From Streptomyces narbonensis (GTDB taxonomy: Bacteria; Actinomycetota; Actinomycetes; Streptomycetales; Streptomycetaceae), in the NCBI RefSeq assembly GCF_014649015.1, contig NZ_BMSF01000011.1, positions 186,001-250,000 on the forward strand: a stretch of 64,000 bases of DNA. Direction: 5' to 3'. A model generated the notes under the pieces. It had not been told where the DNA came from. It saw only the letters and a program-made list of their open reading frames with translations, and made no database searches. How positions within the stretch are numbered: position 1 is the stretch's first letter; every line of letters starts with the position of its first letter. A program made the position numbers and the translations under genes. This document shows positions 24,847-31,987 of the stretch, in pieces.

Positions 24847-26208
24847 ATGGACCGCCGCATTTTCGGGCTGGAGAACGAGTACGGCGTCACGTGCACGTTC
24901 AGGGGACAGCGCCGACTGTCTCCTGACGAAGTGGCGCGCTACCTCTTCCGCCGTGTCGTGTCATGGGGCCGCAGCAGCAATGTCTTCCTGCGGAACGGTG
25001 CCCGCCTGTACCTGGACGTGGGTTCGCATCCGGAATACGCAACACCGGAATGTGACGACGTGACCGAACTGGTCACCCACGACAAGGCGGGCGAGCGCAT
25101 TCTCGAGGGCCTGCTCGTCGACGCCGAACGCCGCCTGCACGAGGAGGGAATCGCGGGCGACGTCTATCTCTTCAAGAACAACACCGACTCGGCCGGAAAC
25201 TCCTACGGCTGCCACGAGAACTATCTCGTCGCCCGCCACGGGGAGTTCTCCCGGCTCGCGGACATCCTCATTCCCTTCCTCGTCACCCGGCAGCTCATCT
25301 GCGGTGCGGGAAAGGTCCTCCAGACCCCGCGTGGCGCGGTCTTCTGCGTCTCCCAGCGTGCCGAGCACATCTGGGAGGGCGTCAGCTCCGCCACGACCCG
25401 CTCGCGACCCATCATCAACACCCGGGACGAGCCGCACGCCGACGCCGAGCGCTACCGCCGGCTCCACGTCATCGTCGGCGACTCGAACATGTCCGAGACG
25501 ACCATGCTGCTCAAGGTCGGCGCCACCGACCTGGTGCTCCGCATGATCGAGGCCGGCACCGTCATGCGCGACCTGACCCTGGAGAACCCCATCCGGGCGA
25601 TCCGCGAGGTCAGCCACGACATCACGGGCCAGCGCAAGGTCCGGCTCGCCAGCGGCCGTGAGGCCTCCGCCCTGGAGGTCCAGCGCGAGTACTACGAGAA
25701 GGCAGTCGACTTCGTCGACCGGCGCGGCATCCGCTCCGGCACCGTCGCGCAGGTCCTGGAGCTGTGGGGCCGCACGCTCGACTCGATCGAGAGCGAGCGG
25801 CTCGACCGCATCGAGACCGAGATCGACTGGGTCATGAAGCACCGGCTCATCGAGCGCTACCGGGCCAAGCACAACATGACCATGTCGAACCCGCGAGTCG
25901 CGCAGATAGACCTCGCCTACCACGACATCCACCGCCGACGCGGGCTCTACTACCTGCTGCAGAAGAACGGCCAGGCGGCCCGGATCTGCAACGACATGAA
26001 GATCTTCGAGGGCAAGTCGGTGCCCCCGCAGACCACCAGGGCGCGGCTCCGCGGCGACTTTATCCGCCGCGCACAGGAGCAGCGCCGGGACTTCACCGTC
26101 GACTGGGTCCACCTGAAGCTCAACGACCAGGCGCAGCGCACCGTGTTGTGCAAGGACCCGTTCCGCTCCGTCGACGACCGGGTGGAAAAGCTGATCGCCG
26201 GAATGTAG
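24847..26208 (+). CDS. pafA: Pup-protein ligase PafA
   Basis: 453-residue ligase that uses ATP to phosphorylate the Pup C-terminal Glu and join it to a substrate lysine. N-terminal IFGLENEYGVTC gives ATP/Mg-binding Glu residues; RLYLDVGSHPEYATPE has the catalytic Asp; FKNNTDSAGNSYGCHENYL, RPIINTRDEPHAD and RYRRLHVIVGDSN are shared with Dop. C-terminal domain ends DPFRSVDDRVEKLIAGM. No ribosome site precedes the ATG; a -10-like TAATGT suggests leaderless translation. Separated from prcBA by the LacI/MFS pair. Confidence 0.97.
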   Translation: MDRRIFGLENEYGVTCTFRGQRRLSPDEVARYLFRRVVSWGRSSNVFLRNGARLYLDVGSHPEYATPECDDVTELVTHDKAGERILEGLLVDAERRLHEEGIAGDVYLFKNNTDSAGNSYGCHENYLVARHGEFSRLADILIPFLVTRQLICGAGKVLQTPRGAVFCVSQRAEHIWEGVSSATTRSRPIINTRDEPHADAERYRRLHVIVGDSNMSETTMLLKVGATDLVLRMIEAGTVMRDLTLENPIRAIREVSHDITGQRKVRLASGREASALEVQREYYEKAVDFVDRRGIRSGTVAQVLELWGRTLDSIESERLDRIETEIDWVMKHRLIERYRAKHNMTMSNPRVAQIDLAYHDIHRRRGLYYLLQKNGQAARICNDMKIFEGKSVPPQTTRARLRGDFIRRAQEQRRDFTVDWVHLKLNDQAQRTVLCKDPFRSVDDRVEKLIAGM

Positions 26209-26229
26209 GACCGGCGCGTACGAGCCCCG

Positions 26230-26258
26230 GGGCCCCGCACGATCGACGTGCGGGGCCC
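26230..26258. terminator. hairpin terminator after pafA
   Basis: Perfect 12-bp stem GGGCCCCGCACG (26230-26241) with CGTGCGGGGCCC (26247-26258), loop ATCGA, 21 bp past the pafA stop. Confidence 0.85.
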
Positions 26259-26281
26259 TCGACGTGACAGGAGGAGCACCA

Positions 26282-26339
26282 AGGGGGTGTCTTGCCGATC
26301 AGACCCCGCGAGCCCGGCCTGATCGGCAAGACACCCCCT
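26282..26339. repeat. 21-bp perfect inverted repeat upstream of FKBP lipoprotein gene
   Basis: Arms 26282-26302 and 26319-26339 are perfect reverse complements (core GTGTCTTGCCGATC), around a 16-nt GC-rich loop. It begins 23 bp after the pafA terminator and ends 45 bp before the FKBP start. It could be a leader hairpin, a second terminator, or a small dispersed palindromic element. Confidence 0.85.
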
Positions 26340-26384
26340 AGAGTGTCGGCACAACTACTGTGCCGTCTGAGATCTGAGGAACAC

Positions 26385-27326
26385 GTGCGCCGACTTGCCG
26401 GCCTTCTCGTCGTCCCGCTGCTGCTGCTCTCGACAGCGGCGTGCGGCAGCGACGACAAGGGCTCCGATTCCGCTTCGATGAAGAACGGGCTGCCCGCCAT
26501 CACCGCGGGGGCCAAGTTCGGCGAGAAGCCGACCCTCTCCAAGGGCGAGGGCGACCCGCCCAAGGAACTGAAGGTCAACGTCATCAGCGAGGGCGACGGC
26601 CCGGTGACGAAGAAGGGCGACGCGCTCTCGGTGAACTACCTGGGTCAGGCCTGGGACTCCACCACCCCCTTCGACAACAGCTTCGACCGCGGCGAGCCCT
26701 TCAGCGTGACGCTGGGTGAGGGCCAGGTCATCCAGGGCTGGGAGCAGGCCCTCGAAGGCCAGAAGGTCGGCAGCCGCATCGAGGTCGGCATTCCGCCGGC
26801 GCTCGGCTACGGCGAGAAGGGCTCGCCGCCGAAGATCGAGCCCAACGCCACCCTCGTCTTCGTGGTGGACATCCTGAAGGCCGTCACGATCCCCAAGTCC
26901 GCCACCGGCACCCCGGTCGCCCAGGACAACAAGGACCTGCCGAAGGTCGGCACGAACACCGACGGCAAGGCGCCCACGCTCACCGTCCCCAAGGTCGACC
27001 CGCCGACCAAGCTCGTCTCGAACTACGTGCTCGAGTCCAAGGGCGAGGTCGTCAAGGAGACCGACACGGTCGTCGTGAACTACGTCGCCGCCCTCTGGAA
27101 GGACGGCAAGGTCTTCGACTCCACGTACACCACGGGCAAGCCCGCGAACTTCCCGCTCTCGCAGCTCACGCTGACGGGCCTGAAGAAGGGGCTCGTCGGC
27201 AAGAAGGTCGGCAGCCGCGTCCTCATCGTCGCCCCGCCGGCCGAGGCCTTCGGCGACAAGGAGCAGCAGGGCATCCCGAAGAACTCCACGCTGGTGTTCG
27301 CCGTGGACATCCTGGCGAAGGTGTAA
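26385..27326 (+). CDS. FKBP-type peptidyl-prolyl isomerase lipoprotein, two domains
   Basis: 313-residue exported lipoprotein. Signal peptide RRLAGLLVVPLLLLSTAAC gives lipidated Cys20. Two FKBP domains follow: the first about residues 70-165 (VNYLGQAWDSTTPFDNSFDRGEPFSVTLGEGQVIQGWEQAL region) and a more diverged second about 205-312 (VVNYVAALWKDGKVFDSTY, LKKGLVGKKVGSRVLIV). Likely helps fold proteins outside the membrane. GTG 26385 follows GAGGAA. Precedes a cytosolic FKBP by 43 bp, so probably one transcript. Confidence 0.92.
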   Translation: MRRLAGLLVVPLLLLSTAACGSDDKGSDSASMKNGLPAITAGAKFGEKPTLSKGEGDPPKELKVNVISEGDGPVTKKGDALSVNYLGQAWDSTTPFDNSFDRGEPFSVTLGEGQVIQGWEQALEGQKVGSRIEVGIPPALGYGEKGSPPKIEPNATLVFVVDILKAVTIPKSATGTPVAQDNKDLPKVGTNTDGKAPTLTVPKVDPPTKLVSNYVLESKGEVVKETDTVVVNYVAALWKDGKVFDSTYTTGKPANFPLSQLTLTGLKKGLVGKKVGSRVLIVAPPAEAFGDKEQQGIPKNSTLVFAVDILAKV

Positions 27327-27369
27327 GACTGTCCCGATCGCGTAGTTCATCAGTATGAGGAGCAGTTCA

Positions 27370-27741
27370 GTGAGCATCGAGAAGCCCGAGGTCGACTTCC
27401 CGGGTGGCGAGCCGCCGAAGGACCTGAAGATCAGGGACATCTGGGAGGGTGACGGCGCGGAGGCCAAGGCCGGCGCCACCGTCTCCGTCCACTACGTGGG
27501 CGTCGCCTTCTCCACCGGCGAGGAGTTCGACTCCTCCTGGAACCGCGGCACCCCGCTGCAGTTCAAGCTCGGCATCGGCCAGGTCATCTCCGGCTGGGAC
27601 CAGGGTGTCCAGGGCATGAAGGTCGGCGGCCGTCGCGAGCTGATCATCCCCGCGCACCTCGCCTACGGCGACCGCGGCGCCGGCTCCGCGATCGCCCCGG
27701 GCGAGACGCTGATCTTCGTCTGCGACCTGGTCGCCGTCTGA
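27370..27741 (+). CDS. FKBP-type peptidyl-prolyl cis-trans isomerase, cytosolic
   Basis: 123-residue single-domain FKBP with no signal peptide. Conserved FK506-pocket stretches VSVHYVGVAFSTGEEFDSSW, GQVISGWDQGVQGMKVGGRRELIIP and LAYGDRG are intact. The GTG at 27370 has GAGGAG 7 nt upstream; an ATG at 27355 in frame overlaps that ribosome site. Ends at a strong terminator before pafB. Confidence 0.94.
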   Translation: MSIEKPEVDFPGGEPPKDLKIRDIWEGDGAEAKAGATVSVHYVGVAFSTGEEFDSSWNRGTPLQFKLGIGQVISGWDQGVQGMKVGGRRELIIPAHLAYGDRGAGSAIAPGETLIFVCDLVAV

Positions 27742-27770
27742 TCCGTCCCGCCGACCGGTACCGGTCGCTC

Positions 27771-27804
27771 CGAGGGCCCCCGCCACCCGTGGCGGGGGCC
27801 CTCG
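27771..27804. terminator. hairpin terminator after FKBP gene
   Basis: Perfect 15-bp stem CGAGGGCCCCCGCCA (27771-27785) with TGGCGGGGGCCCTCG (27790-27804), loop CCCG. Confidence 0.88.
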
Positions 27805-27881
27805 GCTTTGGTCCCGACACCCCGGGGCGGTACGGTCGGACGTCCGACAAGTGGAACCGGCAAAAGAGGTGCGGGGCGTCG

Positions 27882-28838
27882 ATGGCGATTGCCAAGTCCG
27901 AGCGGCTGATGAATCTCGCGCTGTGCCTGCTCGGGACGCGCCGCCCGCTGAGCAAGCGGGAGCTCCGCGGCTCCATCGAGGCCTACCTCGAAGCGAGCGG
28001 GGACGACGCCTTCAACCGGATGTTCGAGCGCGACAAGGACGACCTGCGCGAGCTCGGCCTGGTCATCGAGACCGTCGAGAACCTGGAGGGCGAGACCGGC
28101 TACCTCGCCCGCCGCGACTCCAACCGCCTCCCGCCCATCACCCTCGACGCCGAGGAGGCCGCCGCCCTCGGCCTCGCCGCCAAGGTCTGGCAGCAGGCCC
28201 GGCTCGCGGGAGCCGCCAGCGGCGCCCTCCAGAAGCTCCGCGCCGCCGGCATGCCCGAGGCGGAGGACTCGTACGACGTCCAGCCGAGCGCCCTCGAACC
28301 CCGCATCCCGGTCCACGAGGCCGCCTTCGAGCCCCTCATGCTGGCCTGCCGCGACCGCCGGCCCGTCGTCTTCGACTACCGCAAGGCCAACGCCGCCCGC
28401 CCCGAGACCCGCCAGGTCGAGCCCTGGACCCTCGAATGCTGGCGCGGCCACTGGTACCTCGCCGGCTGGGACCGCGACCGCGGCGCCGAGCGCGTCTTCC
28501 GCCTCTCCCGGATCACCGGCAAGGTCCGCTCCCGGGCCGGCGCCTTCACCGCGCCCGTGCCCGACGTCGTCACCGTCCGCGAGACCGTCGAGAGCTGGGC
28601 CGGCGAGACGGCCACCCGCTCCGCCCGGATCCGGCTGCGCGCCGGCTGCGGCTACCCGCTGCGGGCCCGCGCACAGTCCGTACAGGTGGGTGACGACGGC
28701 TGGGACGAGCTGGAGATCCCGTACGGGCACGGCCTCGACGCCTGGCTCGTCGAGTTCGGCCCCGACGTCGTCGTACGGGAACCCGCCGACCTGCGGGCGG
28801 ATGTACTGGACCGGCTGCGCGCCGTGGCCAAGGGCTGA
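27882..28838 (+). CDS. pafB: WYL-domain regulator PafB
   Basis: 318-residue half of the PafBC transcription activator. N-terminal winged helix (SERLMNLALCLLGTRRPLSKRELR, about residues 5-28) and a WYL domain with FDYRKANAARPETRQVEPWTL and HWYLAGWDRDR. In mycobacteria PafBC controls RecA-independent DNA-damage genes and is not needed for pupylation itself, despite its location. ATG 27882 has only AGAGGTG about 13 nt away. Stop codon 15 bp before pafC. Confidence 0.94.
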   Translation: MAIAKSERLMNLALCLLGTRRPLSKRELRGSIEAYLEASGDDAFNRMFERDKDDLRELGLVIETVENLEGETGYLARRDSNRLPPITLDAEEAAALGLAAKVWQQARLAGAASGALQKLRAAGMPEAEDSYDVQPSALEPRIPVHEAAFEPLMLACRDRRPVVFDYRKANAARPETRQVEPWTLECWRGHWYLAGWDRDRGAERVFRLSRITGKVRSRAGAFTAPVPDVVTVRETVESWAGETATRSARIRLRAGCGYPLRARAQSVQVGDDGWDELEIPYGHGLDAWLVEFGPDVVVREPADLRADVLDRLRAVAKG

Positions 28839-28853
28839 GGGGGAGACGTACAC

Positions 28854-29807
28854 ATGGCTGCCAACGCGATCGACCAGACGAGGCGGATGCTGTCCCTCGT
28901 CACCTATCTCCGCGAGCGTCCCGGCGCGCACGTCGCCGACGTCGCGCGCGCCTTCGGGATCACCGAGGACGAGCTGATCTCCGACCTGGACGTGCTGCCC
29001 ATGTGCGGCACCAGCTTCCGCGGCGGAGACCTGCTCGACATCGACACCGACGGCGACCGGATCTGGTGGCACAACCCCGACGACGTCGCCGCGCCCCTGC
29101 GGCTCGCCGCCGACGAGGCGACCGCCCTCCTCGTCGCCGCCCGCGCCGTCGCCACCCTGCCCGGACTCCGCGAGAGCGACCGGGACGCGCTGGTCCGCGC
29201 CACCGCCAAGCTGGAGGCCGCGGCCGGCGAGGCCGCCGGGGCCAGCTCCCGGCTCTCGGTCACCTTCGAGTCCGAGGGCGGCGTCTTCGCCGAGGTCGAC
29301 CGGGCCATCTCCGAGCGCAGACGGCTGTGGGTGCGCTATTACTCGCCCGCCCGCGACGAGCTCACCGAGCGCGAGGTCGACCCGATCCGGCTCTTCGCCG
29401 TCGGCCACACCTACATGGAGGCGTGGTGCCGGCTCTCCGAGGCGCGCCGCACCTTCCGGCTCGACCGGGTCGTCGAGATCCGGCTCCTCGACGAGCACGC
29501 GGCCCCGCCCGAGCTGGAACTGCGCGACCTCTCCGAGGGGCTGGTCCAGCCCTCCGCCGACGACCCCGAGGTCGTCGTTGAGGTCGGCCCCGGCGGCCGG
29601 TGGGTCGCCGAGTACTACCCGCACGACCAGGCCGAGGAACTGCCCGACGGCGGCCTGCGGATCACCCTGCGGACCCCGGACCCCGCCTCGCTGCGGCGGC
29701 TCGCGCTGCGCCTGGGCAGCGACGGGCGGATCGTCGCACCGCGTGAGCTGGCCGACAGCGCCCGGGAGGCGGCGACCGCCGCGCTCGCCGCGTACGAGGG
29801 CGTGTGA
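28854..29807 (+). CDS. pafC: WYL-domain regulator PafC
   Basis: 317-residue partner of PafB with the same plan: N-terminal helix-turn-helix (QTRRMLSLVTYLRERPGAHVADVARAFGI), a WYL domain (RRRLWVRYYSPARDELTEREVDPIRLFAVGHTYM, with FRLDRVVEIRLLD) and a C-terminal WCX extension. AGGGGGAG lies 8 nt before the ATG. Co-transcribed with pafB and followed by small genes leading to tatAC. Confidence 0.94.
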   Translation: MAANAIDQTRRMLSLVTYLRERPGAHVADVARAFGITEDELISDLDVLPMCGTSFRGGDLLDIDTDGDRIWWHNPDDVAAPLRLAADEATALLVAARAVATLPGLRESDRDALVRATAKLEAAAGEAAGASSRLSVTFESEGGVFAEVDRAISERRRLWVRYYSPARDELTEREVDPIRLFAVGHTYMEAWCRLSEARRTFRLDRVVEIRLLDEHAAPPELELRDLSEGLVQPSADDPEVVVEVGPGGRWVAEYYPHDQAEELPDGGLRITLRTPDPASLRRLALRLGSDGRIVAPRELADSAREAATAALAAYEGV

Positions 29808-29886
29808 CGTTCTCCGCCGCGAGGACGCTGTTGCAGATGTAGTGCCGATTCGGTTGTTGCCGTGGGAATTGAGGGAGATGTCCGCC

Positions 29887-30132
29887 ATGCCTGGTCTTGC
29901 CGCGACGATGGCCCCGGTCCTCTTCAAAGCCGGCTGCCCCGACTGCCGGGCCCGCTTCGAACTCTCCGCGAGCGCCCTGCGCCTCGCCATCGGCGCCAGC
30001 CGGCGCACCACCTTCTACTCCTTCACCTGCCCGGAGTGCGGCAGCTCCGTCCGCAAGCCCGCCGGCGAACGCATCGTCGAGCTCCTCACCGGCGGCGGCG
30101 TTCGCACCCTGCGCCTCCACACCACCGTCTGA
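29887..30132 (+). CDS. small zinc-ribbon protein
   Basis: 81 residues. Two CxxC knuckles, CPDC (near residue 17) and CPEC (near 49), with a helical ASALRLAIGASRRT between them, suggest one zinc ribbon. An in-frame ATG at 29878 overlaps the GAGGGAG ribosome site, so ATG 29887 (9 nt downstream) is preferred. Function unknown; its place between pafC and tatA suggests a housekeeping gene read through from pafBC. Confidence 0.75.
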   Translation: MPGLAATMAPVLFKAGCPDCRARFELSASALRLAIGASRRTTFYSFTCPECGSSVRKPAGERIVELLTGGGVRTLRLHTTV

Positions 30133-30167
30133 ACGATCCGTACCCGCTCAAGGTCTAGGCTCTGACC

Positions 30168-30365
30168 ATGTTCTGGCCCATGCTCGCCATCGCCCTCGGC
30201 TTCCTCGGCATCGCCGTCCTCGGTGTCCTCGGCATCAAGGTCTTCCTGGAGGTCCAGCGCCTCGGCCGTCAAGTGGCCCGCACCACAGAACGGATCACCC
30301 AGGCCGCCGAAGAGCTCGAAACGGCCGCCGTCGGACTGGCCCGAACCGGCGAGACACTGCGCTGA
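30168..30365 (+). CDS. small single-pass membrane protein with coiled coil
   Basis: 65 residues: a hydrophobic N-terminal helix (MLAIALGFLGIAVLGVLGIKVFL, residues 5-27) followed by an amphipathic helix with heptad-like spacing (RLGRQVARTTERITQAAEELETA). No signal-peptidase site. A weak purine stretch precedes the ATG. Resembles small anchored scaffold or DUF948-type proteins, but I cannot assign a function. Confidence 0.65.
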   Translation: MFWPMLAIALGFLGIAVLGVLGIKVFLEVQRLGRQVARTTERITQAAEELETAAVGLARTGETLR

Positions 30366-30437
30366 GTCGGTGCCGTACGCTGCAATAAGCGGCCTCGGTC
30401 CGGGCTCGTGGTACGCAATCGGGAGTATGCACGGGCA

Positions 30438-30468
30438 TTGCCTCGCGTTTACTCCTGCGGGTTACGAT
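30438..30468 (+). promoter_or_regulatory. putative tatA promoter
   Basis: TTGCCT (30438-30443) and TACGAT (30463-30468) are 19 bp apart, about 85 bp before tatA. The -10 lies inside a dyad CCTGCG (30454-30459)/CGCAGG (30469-30474), which could be a regulator site. Confidence 0.4.
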
Positions 30469-30551
30469 CGCAGGCAGCGCGGTGGCCGGACGCATGTCCG
30501 ACCCGCCGGGCACGCAACCATGCCGCCTCGGTGAGAAGGTAGACCACAGCC

Positions 30552-30833
30552 ATGTTCCGTCAGATCGGCCCCCTCGAGATCAGTCTCATCCTCCTCGTCA
30601 TCGTGCTGCTCTTCGGTGCCAAGAAGCTCCCGGAGATGGCCCGCTCCCTCGGCAAGTCCGCCCGCATCCTCAAGAGCGAGGCGAAGGCGATGAAGTCGGA
30701 GGGTGGCGAGACCGCTCCTGCCGGCCCGCCTGCCGACCAGGCGACCCCCGCCCAGCGCACCATCAAGGCCTCGCCCGGCGACGTGACCTCCGCTCGTCCC
30801 GTCACCGAGACCACGGACACCAGCCAGCGCTGA
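30552..30833 (+). CDS. tatA: twin-arginine translocase subunit TatA
   Basis: 93 residues. N-terminal membrane helix (LEISLILLVIVLLFGAKKLPE) with the FGAKKLPEMARSLGKS hinge and amphipathic helix that defines TatA, then a charged, disordered tail. Forms the protein-conducting assembly with TatC. AGAAGG lies upstream of the ATG. 68 bp before tatC. Confidence 0.95.
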   Translation: MFRQIGPLEISLILLVIVLLFGAKKLPEMARSLGKSARILKSEAKAMKSEGGETAPAGPPADQATPAQRTIKASPGDVTSARPVTETTDTSQR

Positions 30834-30901
30834 TCCGGGCCCGACCCGATCGCCCCAAGGTCGCCGCAGGGCGGCCTGCCCGCATGAGATGAGGACGTGG
30901 G

Positions 30902-31867
30902 TTGCCCAAGTCTGCCCGCACACCGAAGGAGAAGGATCCCGAGGGGCGGATGCCGCTCGCGGACCATCTGCGTGAACTGCGCAACCGTGTGGCCAAGGCG
31001 ATGCTCGCGATCGTCGTGGCCTCTGTCGTGGCCGCGTTCTTCAGCCAGCAGCTGATGGACCTTCTGTCCTCGCCTGTGCCGAAGTGCCCGCCTGACACGT
31101 CGGTGTCGGAGAACACCGGCGGGCGCTGCGTGATCATCGCGTACCAGACCATGCTGTCTCCCTTCACCTCGACGGTGAAGGTGGTCATGCTGGCGGGCGT
31201 GATCGCCTCCACGCCGGTCTGGCTGTACCAGCTGTGGGCGTTCATCGCGCCCGGCCTCCACAAGAGCGAGAAGAAGTACACGTACTACTTCGCCGCCGCC
31301 GCCGTACCCCTCTTCGCCGCCGGCACCTACACCGCGTACCTGATCATGCCGGTCAGCGTGAAGGTCCTCATCAGCATCACGCCCGATGTGGCGTCGAACT
31401 TCCTCTCGCTCGACGACCTCCTGGATTTCACCACCCGCATGGTGCTCGTCTTCGGTCTCGCCTTCGAGCTCCCCCTGCTGCTGATGATGCTCAACTTCAC
31501 CGGAGTGGTCACGGGCAAGCGCATGGCCGGCTGGTGGCGGGCCATGATCATGGGCACTTTCGTCTTCGGCGCCGTGGCCACACCGTCCACCGACCCGCTC
31601 GGCATGATCGCCCTCTCCGGCCCCATCATCGCCCTGTACTTCCTCGCGGTCGGCGTCGCCCTCCTCAACGACCGGCGCCGGAACCGCAAGAACCCCGACG
31701 CCGCACTCGACGACGACGAGGCCTCCGTCCTCGACCTCACGCCCGAGGCCCTGGGCGCCATCGAGCCCGTCCCCGCCGCTCGGGCCCTGCCCGAGCAGGC
31801 CACCGGACCGGGGGAGACCGGGGGATCCGCGGTGCACCGGCTCAACGGGTACGACGACATCACCTGA
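30902..31867 (+). CDS. tatC: twin-arginine translocase subunit TatC
   Basis: 321-residue membrane receptor for twin-arginine signal peptides. The N-terminal cytoplasmic segment MPLADHLRELRNRVAKA and the first loop hold the signal-binding residues; six membrane helices follow (for example AMLAIVVASVVAAFF, YYFAAAAVPLFAAGTYTAYLI, RAMIMGTFVFGAVATPSTDP). The C-terminal acidic tail is typical of actinomycetes. Starts with TTG at 30902, with GAGGACG about 6 nt upstream. Confidence 0.95.
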   Translation: MPKSARTPKEKDPEGRMPLADHLRELRNRVAKAMLAIVVASVVAAFFSQQLMDLLSSPVPKCPPDTSVSENTGGRCVIIAYQTMLSPFTSTVKVVMLAGVIASTPVWLYQLWAFIAPGLHKSEKKYTYYFAAAAVPLFAAGTYTAYLIMPVSVKVLISITPDVASNFLSLDDLLDFTTRMVLVFGLAFELPLLLMMLNFTGVVTGKRMAGWWRAMIMGTFVFGAVATPSTDPLGMIALSGPIIALYFLAVGVALLNDRRRNRKNPDAALDDDEASVLDLTPEALGAIEPVPAARALPEQATGPGETGGSAVHRLNGYDDIT

Positions 31868-31873
31868 TCTTGT

Positions 31874-31904
31874 GAGGCCCCCCGGACCCGGTCCGGGGGG
31901 CCTC
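31874..31904. terminator. hairpin terminator after tatC
   Basis: Perfect 14-bp stem GAGGCCCCCCGGAC (31874-31887) with GTCCGGGGGGCCTC (31891-31904), loop CCG. Confidence 0.88.
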
Positions 31905-31987
31905 TGCGTGCCCCGATCGGTCCCCGGAGCATTGCCCCGATAAAGATCGCGTCACTGTCAGAGGTGGCGGGTAGGCTCGACAACAAG

